In this document: positions 58,070 through 64,000 of the stretch, piece after piece | How positions within the stretch are numbered: position 1 is the first letter of the stretch | How the letters are laid out: each line of letters begins with the position of its first letter | From: Candidatus Accumulibacter similis | GTDB taxonomy: Bacteria > Pseudomonadota > Gammaproteobacteria > Burkholderiales > Rhodocyclaceae | Direction of reading: 5' to 3' | DNA length: 64,000 nt | Assembly (NCBI GenBank): GCA_013347225.1 | Contig: CP054595.1 | Location: 2,910,415 to 2,974,414, forward strand | The notes under the pieces: generated by a model | Database searches by the model: none | Told to the model about the DNA's origin: nothing | Seen by the model: the letters and a program-made list of their open reading frames with translations, nothing else | Position numbers and translations under genes: made by a program

Positions 58070-58362
58070 TGGACGACGCTCCGCCCGGCTTCACCGTCGT
58101 CTGCTTCGACATCGCCGACGCACGCCGGCGGCGGCGTGTCGTGCGCGTTCTCGAAGCCTTCGCCAGCCGCGCGCAGGAGAGTGTCTTCGAAGGCTGGCTC
58201 GACCGCGGCGAGCGCCGCGCGCTGCGCGCCCGGCTGGCGGCGGCGATCGACGCCAGCAGCGACCGCGTCGCTCTCTACGTGCTGGCGTCGGCAGACCAGC
58301 GCGACGCGCTGTCGCTCGGTCGCGGTCTGCCGGTCGATGACTTCCGGCACGCGCTGCTCTGA
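58069..58362 (+). CDS. cas2: CRISPR-associated Cas2, second copy
   Basis: A 97-residue Cas2-like protein overlapping the first by one base (TGATG). It reads FTVVCFDIADARRRRRVVRV, then SRAQESVFEGWLDRGERRAL, so the acidic FDIAD and the QESVFEGWL motif are both kept. The two copies differ strongly outside these motifs, so this is an old duplication or a deliberate pair. Paired cas2 genes could make a heterodimer (inference). Directly downstream (58363-58643) I find no direct repeats of CRISPR type and no gene. Confidence 0.8.
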   Translation: MDDAPPGFTVVCFDIADARRRRRVVRVLEAFASRAQESVFEGWLDRGERRALRARLAAAIDASSDRVALYVLASADQRDALSLGRGLPVDDFRHALL

Positions 58363-58643
58363 CGATCGAAGCCGCGTGCACGCACGGCCCGCTGGCGACC
58401 ACAAGGGGGGCGTGTGGACGACGAACCGCAAGATGGCGACAATGTCAGCGAATTGCGGTGGGGATCATGGTAGATGCTGGGCCCCTCGACCATTCCTCTG
58501 AACATGGACGTACATTTCAGTGAAGGCGGTGATGGCGATGATTCGCATCTCGCTGCGGCACCGTGGTCAGGCGAGCGGAAGAGCCTCGTCGATCCGAGCC
58601 ACCAGCAGCGCCCAGGCACACCCGTTTCGCCTTGCACCGAGTC

Positions 58644-59000
58644 TCAGGGCACCAAGACCTGTTTGATCAGGACGTGATCTCCCGGTTTGAGCAGGTTGTC
58701 CTCGCGCTCATCGGGCTTGAAGCCGAAGCTCGTTTCCGTGCCGAGACGACCCTGGAAGGGCTTCGCGTTGACCCAGACCACCCATTCGGATGCCGGTCCG
58801 TCCTCCCGGGGAGATCCGTCGATGACGAGCTTGAGGACGTGCCCGACCCGGTCGGATCCGAAACTGATTTTGACTCCCGGGACAATTTCCTCGCTCGCCT
58901 GTATGGCTCCAAGGATCGTCAAGCCCTCTTTCCAGGGAATGCTCGAGAAATGCTTGTGAGCTCCGTTGCTGTAGTCGATGGTCAGCGCCACTGTGCTCAT
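58644..59000 (-). CDS. Unrecognised 118-residue protein, beta-grasp-like
   Basis: Starts MSTVALTIDYSNGAHKHFSS after AAGGAGAG and is 118 residues long. Predicted beta-rich with one central helix (GLTILGAIQASEEI) and an ending EDNLLKPGDHVLIKQVLVP that resembles the last strand of small ubiquitin-like or DUF4430-like beta-grasp folds (weak). It also contains an ASEWVVWVNAKPF strand, a pattern common in DUF4430/transcobalamin-like domains. No signal peptide. It is translationally coupled (ATGA) to the 72-residue ORF upstream. Function not identified. Confidence 0.6.
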   Translation of the reverse strand: MSTVALTIDYSNGAHKHFSSIPWKEGLTILGAIQASEEIVPGVKISFGSDRVGHVLKLVIDGSPREDGPASEWVVWVNAKPFQGRLGTETSFGFKPDEREDNLLKPGDHVLIKQVLVP

Positions 59001-59215
59001 GCCTGGCTCTCCTTGTCGGGGCTCCGCCGCCGTTGGCACGTCCGCCACGGCATGCGGAAGAGATTGAAGAATGACAGCAAGAACTTCGATGGCACTTTCG
59101 GAAGTGCCTCGTGCCTGGCAATCGCCGTCAAACCACGATTCCTGGCGAAGGACCTGCAGCGCTCCCGCCCAGGCTTCAGCAGTCCGACCGACAGCAACCA
59201 GAAAGGTTTCGGCAC
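58997..59215 (-). CDS. Unrecognised 72-residue basic protein
   Basis: Reads MPKPFWLLSVGLLKPGRERC from a GTG at 59215 to a stop overlapping the next gene's ATG. Basic throughout, with a C-terminal run FRMPWRTCQRRRSPDKESQA. Of the overlapping frames here this one has by far the strongest G/C bias at third codon positions, which supports it as the coding frame. The start is uncertain: no Shine-Dalgarno sequence lies before the GTG, and the gene may be a fragment. Family not recognised. Confidence 0.45.
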   Translation of the reverse strand: MPKPFWLLSVGLLKPGRERCRSFARNRGLTAIARHEALPKVPSKFLLSFFNLFRMPWRTCQRRRSPDKESQA

Positions 59216-59256
59216 GGGGCACGGTCGTGGCCCACGGCACCCGTGTCACGCCTCCT

Positions 59257-59462
59257 TCACAGCACCTCCTTGACTTCCTTCGCCACCTCATCGATCGCGG
59301 CATCCCGGTTCTTCTCGATCCAGTTGAAGACCCAGCGCCCTGGCTCGACAGACCACAGATCAAGCTCGCCAGCTCCACGATGCCGATCATCGAATCAAAC
59401 CATTCTTCCGGCTGACGTCCATGCCATCCTTCCCGCCCGACTGCCTTCGTTGCGGCTATCCT
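59257..59462 (-). pseudogene. Frameshifted small gene, unrecognised
   Basis: Two frames join into one plausible product. The first reads AATKAVGREGWHGRQPEEWF then DSMIGIVELASL. The second, after a one-base shift near 59355, reads DLWSVEPGRWVFNWIEKNRD then AAIDEVAKEVKEVL and a stop. No ATG, GTG or TTG precedes the first piece; an ATA stands where a start would fit. The C-terminal helix (DEVAKEVKEVL) is typical of real coding sequence. It precedes the 72- and 118-residue ORFs on the same strand. Family unknown. Confidence 0.45.
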
Positions 59463-59504
59463 CTATCCTGGTAGAGTCGAGTACCACGAGCGAAGGAGGA
59501 TACG

Positions 59505-59864
59505 ATGGCCGGTTTCGAGAATTACACTGCACAGACCAGGGAGATTGAGCTCGAGATTGAACGGAAGGGAATCATTCTCGGCATCGACTGGACGGATGAC
59601 GTCCAGGTGCGTGCTCTGGCAAGGGAAGCGCTTGACCAGTCCGCTGCCGAGATCAGACTTGCCTCTACCAGCCCGATCGACCGCAAGCTCATGGCCAAGG
59701 TTGATCTCTTCGGTCTTGCCGGCATCATGCTCAAGACGATGGAGGAATGTGCTGGTGTGGGATTCGAATGCCACGGAGGTCCAGCCTGGAAGGCGTTTGG
59801 CAAAGCCCTTTGGGCGGAAGTCGCGCTCCGCAAATCGCCGGAGGGCACACCAACAGCGCCTTGA
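59505..59864 (+). CDS. Unrecognised 119-residue protein
   Basis: Starts MAGFENYTAQTREIELEIER after a strong AAGGAGG site and is divergent from the frameshifted ORF. Features seen: an acidic N-terminal half, GIILGIDWTDDVQVRALARE, a helical middle (AREALDQSAAEIRLA) and a Cys-containing GLAGIMLKTMEECAGVGFEC segment. No signal peptide or membrane helix. It ends 65 bases before the left end of the IS element. Codon use fits the host genome. I do not recognise the family; its pairing with the divergent small ORFs suggests a joint function. Confidence 0.6.
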   Translation: MAGFENYTAQTREIELEIERKGIILGIDWTDDVQVRALAREALDQSAAEIRLASTSPIDRKLMAKVDLFGLAGIMLKTMEECAGVGFECHGGPAWKAFGKALWAEVALRKSPEGTPTAP

Positions 59865-59953
59865 CCTGTCCGCCGGGCTCGGGTCACCACACCGGCGCCC
59901 CAGCCGGCCGCCCTGAAGACCGCGGTGAATGTCAAGCCAGTTGCCGCGTGAAC

Positions 59954-60853
59954 TCATGCGGCCATCGGCATGCTCTTGGTGCAGGTGGAGGCATCCGGGT
60001 TGGCTGGATTCCGGTCGGGGTTGGGGGTGACAGAGCCGGCGGGGGCCCAGCTGCAAGAGTGTCCGCTCCAGCGAGCAGGATTGGCGTTGCGCGCCGCGTG
60101 GCAGAGCTGTCGGCGCGCAGCGAGAATGGCGTGATCCTGGCCATCGTGGCGCTGTGCCGGGGGTGGCTTTCAGGGTGGCGCCGTTGTCGCCATCAAGCAC
60201 GGGCTTGTTGGCCAGGGCATCGGTGCCTTCGGCGAGCGCGCTGCGGCGGAGCAGATCGGCGGCGTGGTCGGAGTGGTCGGTCGCCTCGACGGTGAAGCCG
60301 ACGATCTCGCGGCTGTGGATGTCGAGGATCAGGTGGAGAAGGAACCATTGTCCGGGGACCGCAGCGGGCAGATGGGTCATGTCCCAGCACCAGACCTGGC
60401 GCGGTCGCGTCGCCTGCTGCGTTGTCGGGGGCTTTGGCGCTGCCGTCGGGGCAAGCGCGCGACCGCGATGGCGGAGCCGGTGATGCGCGCGCAGAACGCG
60501 GTAGAAGCCTGATTCGCTGGCAATGTATCGGCCCTCGTCGGCCAGGGCCGGAACGATGCGGGCCGGGGGCAGTTCGGCAAGGCGCGGTTCATTGGCCACG
60601 GCGAGGATCCCGGCGTGCTCGACCTCGCTGAGCGCATGCGCCGGCTTCGGCCGCCCGGCGAGCGGTCGGCCGTCACCGCGGCCATCGGCGTCGGCCTGCC
60701 AGCGCCGGTAGTTGCGCGCATCGATACCCGCCAGCACGCAGGCCGGCGCCTTGCGCGCTCCCGCCTGCAGAACCGCTTCGACCTGGGCCATCAGCGTCTG
60801 GCGATCCTGCTGGCGGATCATTCGTCCGCGGCCCCGTGGAAGATCGCCGAGAG
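59954..60853 (-). pseudogene. IS3 transposase OrfB with internal deletion
   Basis: The first 220 codons from 60821 are a normal IS3-type OrfB, with the HTH region and the first two catalytic Asp residues (RQVWCWDMTHLPAAVPGQWF and KPVLDGDNGATLKAT). At about 60161 the frame breaks. The family's C-terminus reappears in another frame as RHDGQDHAILAARRQLCHAA, then NANPARWSGHSCSWAPAGSV, ending at a TGA at 59954. Roughly 80-90 codons, including the catalytic Glu of the DDE triad, are gone. The transposase cannot be active. Confidence 0.78.
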
Positions 60854-60860
60854 CTTTTTT
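60854..60860 (-). other. Programmed frameshift site (A6G) of the IS3 element
   Basis: AAAAAAG on the minus strand at the orfA stop codon (TGAAAAAAGC). This slippery heptamer is the usual site for -1 frameshifting that makes the OrfAB fusion transposase in IS3-family elements. Confidence 0.7.
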
Positions 60861-61291
60861 CAGAGGACCAGCAAGGCGGCCGTTTCCGCCAGAGCCTTCT
60901 CCTTGCGCTTCAGTTCCCGTTCCAGTTCCTTGATGCGCTCCTTGTCGGCGCGCGTCTCGGCCGGCCGTGCGCGCGACTCTCCCGGATCGGCCAGTGCCTG
61001 CGTCGCCTCATCCCGCCAGCGCGCCAGCTCGCTCGGATACAACCCGTGCTCCCGGCACCAGGCGCTGCACTGCGCCTCGTCCATCGCCGCTGTCGCAATC
61101 ACCACCTGCAGCCGCGCCGCCGCTGTCCAGGCCCGCTCGCGAGCGTGCCTGGACAGCGCCTCTGCTCGCCAACGCTCGAGCGTGTCCACCGAAATGCCAA
61201 CCTCTCGCGACACCTCTTCGATCGCCGCGCCCTCCGGTGGCAGCAGCCTCCCCAACACACGATCCTTCATCGCCTGTCCGTATCTCGCCAT
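60860..61291 (-). CDS. IS3-family transposase OrfA
   Basis: A 143-residue OrfA, starting MARYGQAMKDRVLGRLLPPE. It has two helix-turn-helix-type segments (EEVSREVGISVDTLERWRAE and AWCREHGLYPSELARWRDEA), ending in a leucine-zipper-like coil (KERIKELERELKRKEKALAE). It binds the element's ends and is fused to OrfB by frameshifting. It looks intact, so in the absence of a working OrfB it may only act as a repressor. Confidence 0.85.
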   Translation of the reverse strand: MARYGQAMKDRVLGRLLPPEGAAIEEVSREVGISVDTLERWRAEALSRHARERAWTAAARLQVVIATAAMDEAQCSAWCREHGLYPSELARWRDEATQALADPGESRARPAETRADKERIKELERELKRKEKALAETAALLVL

Positions 61292-61382
61292 CCGTATCTT
61301 CTCCCTTTCGCCCCCTCGTCTCAGATCCTGCCGAGGCGACAACTGGTCTGATACAGAGGGGCGGCGGCGAGGTTCCGGGTCT

Positions 61383-61912
61383 CCTTCCGCGGCTTCATCG
61401 AGTCGCTCGCCGGCGGCCCCTGGAGCCAGGTGCACCTGCTGGCGCACAGCAGGGGCAACCGCGTCCTGCTGCACGGGCTGGCCGGCGGCGCCTGGCCGAA
61501 CCGCAAGCTGGCACAGGTCCTCTTGGTCGCCGCCGACGTCCAGGTCGATCTCTTCCGGCAGCAGTTTCCGCGCATCCGCGACGCCGGCGCGAACGACGCC
61601 TCCTACGCTTCGCAACGCGACCGGGCGCTCTTCTTCTCCGCGCTGCTGCACCGGGCCGAGCGCGTCGGCGCCATCGACGGCATACCCTTCACCACCGACG
61701 GCCTCGAGACCATCGACGCGACGGCGGTCGATACGAGCGTCCCCGGGCTCGGGCACAGCCATTTCGCCGACCAGCGCAGCCTGCTGACCGACATCGGCAT
61801 CCTCGTCGGCGCCGGGCTGCCGGCTGCGCGGCGCGGTCTCGCGCAGTCGGACCGGCCGCGCTACGGGCATTCTTCCGCGCTGACGCCGGCGCGGGCCGGG
61901 CGTCCGGCGCAG
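61383..61912 (+). pseudogene. DUF900-type alpha/beta hydrolase, copy 2 (5' deleted)
   Basis: Lacks the first about 80 residues and starts abruptly with FRGFIESLAGGPWSQVHLLA 29 bases from the IS end. The nucleophile elbow is altered to AHSRGNR (copy 1 has AHSMGNR). Unlike copy 1 it keeps the middle and the likely catalytic His (VPGLGHSHFADQRSLLTDIG). The expected C-terminus is corrupted near 61870 (RPRYGHSSAL), after which the frame runs on without family similarity. Neither copy alone is complete, but together they outline the ancestral gene. Confidence 0.72.
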
Positions 61913-61994
61913 CTTCGTGCCCATTGCTCATTGCTGGCTCTGGCGCTGCCGCCTCGGCGACGGCCATTCGCGGTGGACGCCCCAAGACGAAAGC

Positions 61995-62019
61995 GGCCGG
62001 GTCGGAAGCCGACCCGGCC
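61995..62019 (-). terminator. Rho-independent terminator of the PEP-CTERM gene
   Basis: GGCCGGGTCGG and CCGACCCGGCC form a perfect 11-base stem with a three-base loop, 26 bases past the stop of the PEP-CTERM gene on the minus strand. It is followed on that strand by GCTTTCGTCTT, a modest T-rich tail. Confidence 0.8.
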
Positions 62020-62045
62020 TGCTCAATCGCGGCGCAGAAGGACGT

Positions 62046-62603
62046 TTACTGGCGACGACGGGTGGCGGCAAGACCGGCCATCGTCAGGCCCAGCAGGAGC
62101 ATGGTGCCGGGCTCGGGGAGTTCGCCCGATACGGTCGTCCTCGTGTCGAGGCCGAGTGCGATCGATCCCAGGCCGCCGGGAACCTCGTTCTTGACGACCA
62201 GCGCGAGCGAGCTGAACTCGCCGGCGATCGGAGCAAAGGCCAGTGCGATGTTGGTCAGGCCCGTGCCGTCGGCAGACGACCAGCTCCAGTCACCGACGTC
62301 GACGTTGTTCACCAGTACGTCCCAGTCTACCGACTGACCCGGCGACAGCACATTCTGGGTCACGTTGAGATTCATCGACAGCGAACTGGGGTTGAACAGG
62401 CCCGTAGCGAAGTAGTTCTCCGAGACGAGGTCGCCGCGTGCAACCGACCAGAAGTAGCCGATCTCCGTCGCACTGATGGAGCCAACCGAGCCCACGACCG
62501 TAGCCGAACTCGTCGGGAACTGGACGGTTACACTCGCCGCGGTCGCCGCTCCGGCGACGGTGAGCAGCGCTGCAGCCAGGATGGTCTTGCGGAAGGACAT
62601 CAT
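62046..62603 (-). CDS. PEP-CTERM sorting-signal protein
   Basis: A 185-residue exported protein. The signal peptide (MMSFRKTILAAALLTVAGAA, then TAA) is followed by a beta-rich, Ser/Thr/Val-rich domain (about residues 24-160) with no recognised enzyme motifs. The end LPEPGTMLLLGLTMAGLAAT, then RRRQ, is a PEP-CTERM signal for exosortase-dependent sorting. Such proteins are linked to exopolysaccharide and floc formation in activated-sludge bacteria. AAGGAG lies six bases before ATG 62603. A sigma-54 promoter and an enhancer-like element lie upstream, and a terminator follows. The exosortase itself is not in the window. Confidence 0.9.
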   Translation of the reverse strand: MMSFRKTILAAALLTVAGAATAASVTVQFPTSSATVVGSVGSISATEIGYFWSVARGDLVSENYFATGLFNPSSLSMNLNVTQNVLSPGQSVDWDVLVNNVDVGDWSWSSADGTGLTNIALAFAPIAGEFSSLALVVKNEVPGGLGSIALGLDTRTTVSGELPEPGTMLLLGLTMAGLAATRRRQ

Positions 62604-62661
62604 TTTCTTCTCCTTGGTGGTTGAGTGGGCGATCGCGTCCGGATCGCGGCGCAAGACCCAA

Positions 62662-62677
62662 AGCAGTTTCCGTGCCA
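62662..62677 (-). promoter_or_regulatory. Sigma-54 promoter of the PEP-CTERM gene
   Basis: On the minus strand TGGCACG (-24, 62671-62677), four bases, then CTGCT (-12, 62662-62666). It is one base off TGGCACG-N4-TTGCW. The predicted transcript would begin about 50 bases before the ATG. Confidence 0.78.
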
Positions 62678-62765
62678 GTAGCTGCAGAGCAGCTTCAAGT
62701 GCTTGCTGCAATTGGATTGTGCGCCGGTCTGCGGGGCGCGAGCGAGCGACCGTTCGGCATCACCC

Positions 62766-62783
62766 TGTAAAGTTTTTCGACAG
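62766..62783. promoter_or_regulatory. Candidate activator (PrsR-type) enhancer site, copy B
   Basis: TGTAAAGTTTTTCGACAG, 88 bases upstream of the -24 box. It matches the element at 38557 in 16 of 18 positions, keeps the TGT-N11-ACA symmetry, and has the same orientation relative to its gene. The rest of the 409-base gap between this gene and the downstream stop at 63013 holds no gene I can support. Confidence 0.65.
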
Positions 62784-63012
62784 ACTCCAGCCTGCGGGAA
62801 GGTCGACCTGCGTGTCTTCGCTGGCGCGGTCCGATCGCCAACATGGCGCGCGCGCCTGGCGGCGGTTGCGCGGCTTGCCACACTCGTGATCATCCACGGC
62901 ACCGGTCACCGCGGTGTCCTCCTGCTGCCGGCCATGCTCGTCCCGCAGCTTCGGCTCGGGCCAAGGTGCGCAGTGAAGCGCCAGCCACGGCGTCTGCCGC
63001 AGCGAGCGGCGC

Positions 63013-63627
63013 TCAGACCAGGCGGACGAGTTGCTTGGCGAAATTCTGCCCGTGCAGCAGGCCGATGAATGCCGCCGGCGCGTTCTCGAGTCCCTGCGCG
63101 ATGCTCTCGCGATAGCGCAGGCGGCCGCTGGCGACGAGGCCGCCGAGTTCGCGCAGCGCCGGCGGCCAGAATTCCATGTGCTCGCTGACGATGAAGCCCT
63201 GCAGCTTCAGTCGCCGCAGCAGGATCGACGGCGTTTCGTGGAGCGGGATCGCCGCGCCGTCGTAGCCGGCGATCAGGCCGCAGATGGCGATGCGGGCAAA
63301 GGCATTGCAGCGCCGCATGACGGCGTCGAGGATTCTGCCGCCGACGTTCTCGAAGTGGCCATCGACGCCATCCGGGCAGGCGTCGGCGATGGCAGCGGCG
63401 AGCGCGCGGGTGTCGCCGTGCTGCCGGTGGTCGATGCAGGCGTCGAAGCCGAACTCCTCGACGACGGCGCGGCATTTCTCCGGCCCGCCGGCGATGCCGA
63501 CGACGCGGCAACCGCGCATCCGGGCGAGCTGGCCGACGACGCTGCCGACGGCGCCGCTGGCGGCGGAGACGACGATCGTCTCGCCGCTCTGCGGCCCGAT
63601 CAGCAGGATCTGGCGGTTCTGCGTCAC
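63013..63627 (-). pseudogene. Truncated MDR-family NADPH oxidoreductase
   Basis: A 204-residue frame that begins with a GTG at 63627 and enters the cofactor domain almost at once: GETIVVSAASGAVGSVVGQL (residues 15-34), then GGPEKCRAVVEEFGFDACID and HFENVGGRILDAVM. This is the C-terminal two-thirds of a leukotriene-B4-dehydrogenase-like (CurA/YncB) medium-chain reductase of about 335 residues. The N-terminal GroES-like domain is missing; the metallo-beta-lactamase-fold gene's stop lies seven bases upstream. Cofactor binding might persist, but substrate turnover is unlikely. Confidence 0.75.
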
Positions 63628-63633
63628 GCTCGG

Positions 63634-63999
63634 TCAGTCATCGATGAAGCGTTCGATGAAGGCGGCGACTCTCGCCTTGCCGACGAAGATGCCGTAATGC
63701 CCTTCGCAGAGGATGTCGGCCTCGAGTGCCAGCAGCTTGCGCAGCGAGGCCCGGTAGTCGCGGACGTTCGAGCGCAGCGCGGCATGGATCGGACCGTGCA
63801 CGTCCTGCGCGAAGACGACGCGGCGATCGTCGGAGTCGACGACGAAGGCGACCGATCCGGGCGAGTGGCCGGGGATGTGGACCACCTCCAGTTCGCGGCC
63901 GGCGAGCGGGATGCGGTCGCCACCGGCGAGGCGCCGGTCGACCGGACACGGGTTCAGGTGGTCGCCGTACCAGCAGGCGGCGCTGACCTGGCTGTCGCC
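63634..63999 (-). CDS. Metallo-beta-lactamase-fold hydrolase, C-terminal part
   Basis: A partial gene running off the window end. The visible part reads LEVVHIPGHSPGSVAFVVDS, which contains the conserved GHSPGS zinc-site strand. FAQDVHGPIHAAL follows, with the bridging Asp, and then ADILCEGHYGIFVGKARVAA with the last zinc His. This is the C-terminal half of an MBL-fold hydrolase of glyoxalase II/flavoprotein type; the substrate is not evident. The first His-rich motif lies outside the window. Confidence 0.78.
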   Translation of the reverse strand, partial: GDSQVSAACWYGDHLNPCPVDRRLAGGDRIPLAGRELEVVHIPGHSPGSVAFVVDSDDRRVVFAQDVHGPIHAALRSNVRDYRASLRKLLALEADILCEGHYGIFVGKARVAAFIERFIDD

Positions 64000-64000
64000 G

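Larger units (their letters stand above)
59930..61353 (-). mobile_element. Defective IS3-family element
   Basis: About 1.42 kb with overlapping orfA and orfB on the minus strand. Imperfect terminal inverted repeats match at 14 of 18 bases: TGTCAAGCCAGTTGCCGC at 59930-59947, and TATCAGACCAGTTGTCGC read inward on the minus strand from 61353 to 61336. No target-site duplication is evident (flanks GTGAA and CAGAG), so the insertion is old or was rearranged. The right end lies 29 bases from the point where hydrolase copy 2 begins, implying that the element or a rearrangement cut off that gene's 5' part. Confidence 0.75.

Noticed and set aside
58363..58643. Expected site of a CRISPR array beside cas2
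   Set aside because: I looked for regularly spaced repeats of 25-40 bases and found none here or elsewhere in the window.

Overview
The window reads as chromosomal DNA of a high-GC betaproteobacterium of the Rhodocyclales, most like Candidatus Accumulibacter or a close relative. This is inferred from gene content and order (mltG-tmk-holB-pilZ-tatD, a FimV-like protein, PEP-CTERM proteins with sigma-54 promoters, acetoacetyl-CoA synthetase with ETF and acyl-CoA dehydrogenase genes) and from strongly GC-biased third codon positions. No database search was possible, so family names come from motifs and remembered consensus sequences. I saw no rRNA, tRNA or CRISPR array.

Layout. 1-12 kb: small housekeeping and accessory genes (phospholipase D-like, DUF1269, metallophosphoesterase, glutamate-cysteine ligase-like, M14 peptidase, PIN toxin-like, LhgO-like oxidase, ArfB, YjbQ, two tandem beta-hydroxyacid dehydrogenases). 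12-19.5 kb: fpr with a divergent LysR gene, a CZB protein, a cyclic-nucleotide-binding protein, a glycosyltransferase, tadA, an L,D-transpeptidase, an NRDE protein and ygfZ. 19.7-24.4 kb: the mltG-tmk-holB-pilZ-tatD-ankyrin operon. 24.4-35.7 kb, minus strand: an exonuclease, a hydrolase, then lipid and PHB-type carbon metabolism (acetoacetyl-CoA synthetase, thioesterase, acyl-CoA dehydrogenase, fimV-like, CbiM-like, etfA, etfB), divergent from a TetR regulator and glpK with paired palindromes between them. 38-46 kb: a 48-residue PEP-CTERM mini-protein, a Tat-type aldo/keto reductase, an NTT/MFS carrier, dinB, and a Pat-type acyl-CoA synthetase/GNAT protein. 45.4-53.8 kb: a CpxP-like protein divergent from an OmpR/EnvZ-type pair, then a TerB-like protein, selO and a PlpD-type patatin/beta-barrel protein.

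54-64 kb is a scarred accessory region. It holds a winged-helix/GHKL ATPase/DUF4325 regulator, a decayed CRISPR locus (CARF protein of the NE0113 family, a Csx2 fragment fused to a Cas1 C-terminus, two overlapping cas2 genes, no array), a small cluster of unrecognised ORFs, a defective IS3-family element, and two damaged copies of a DUF900 alpha/beta hydrolase in direct orientation 5.67 kb apart. It ends with a second PEP-CTERM gene, a truncated MDR reductase and the end of a metallo-beta-lactamase-fold gene.

The strongest regulatory result is that the two PEP-CTERM genes, 24 kb apart, share a -24/-12 sigma-54 promoter and, farther upstream, an almost identical 18-bp TGT-N11-ACA element. This fits known RpoN/PrsR-type control of exosortase substrates and suggests a small regulon whose members could be found by motif search.
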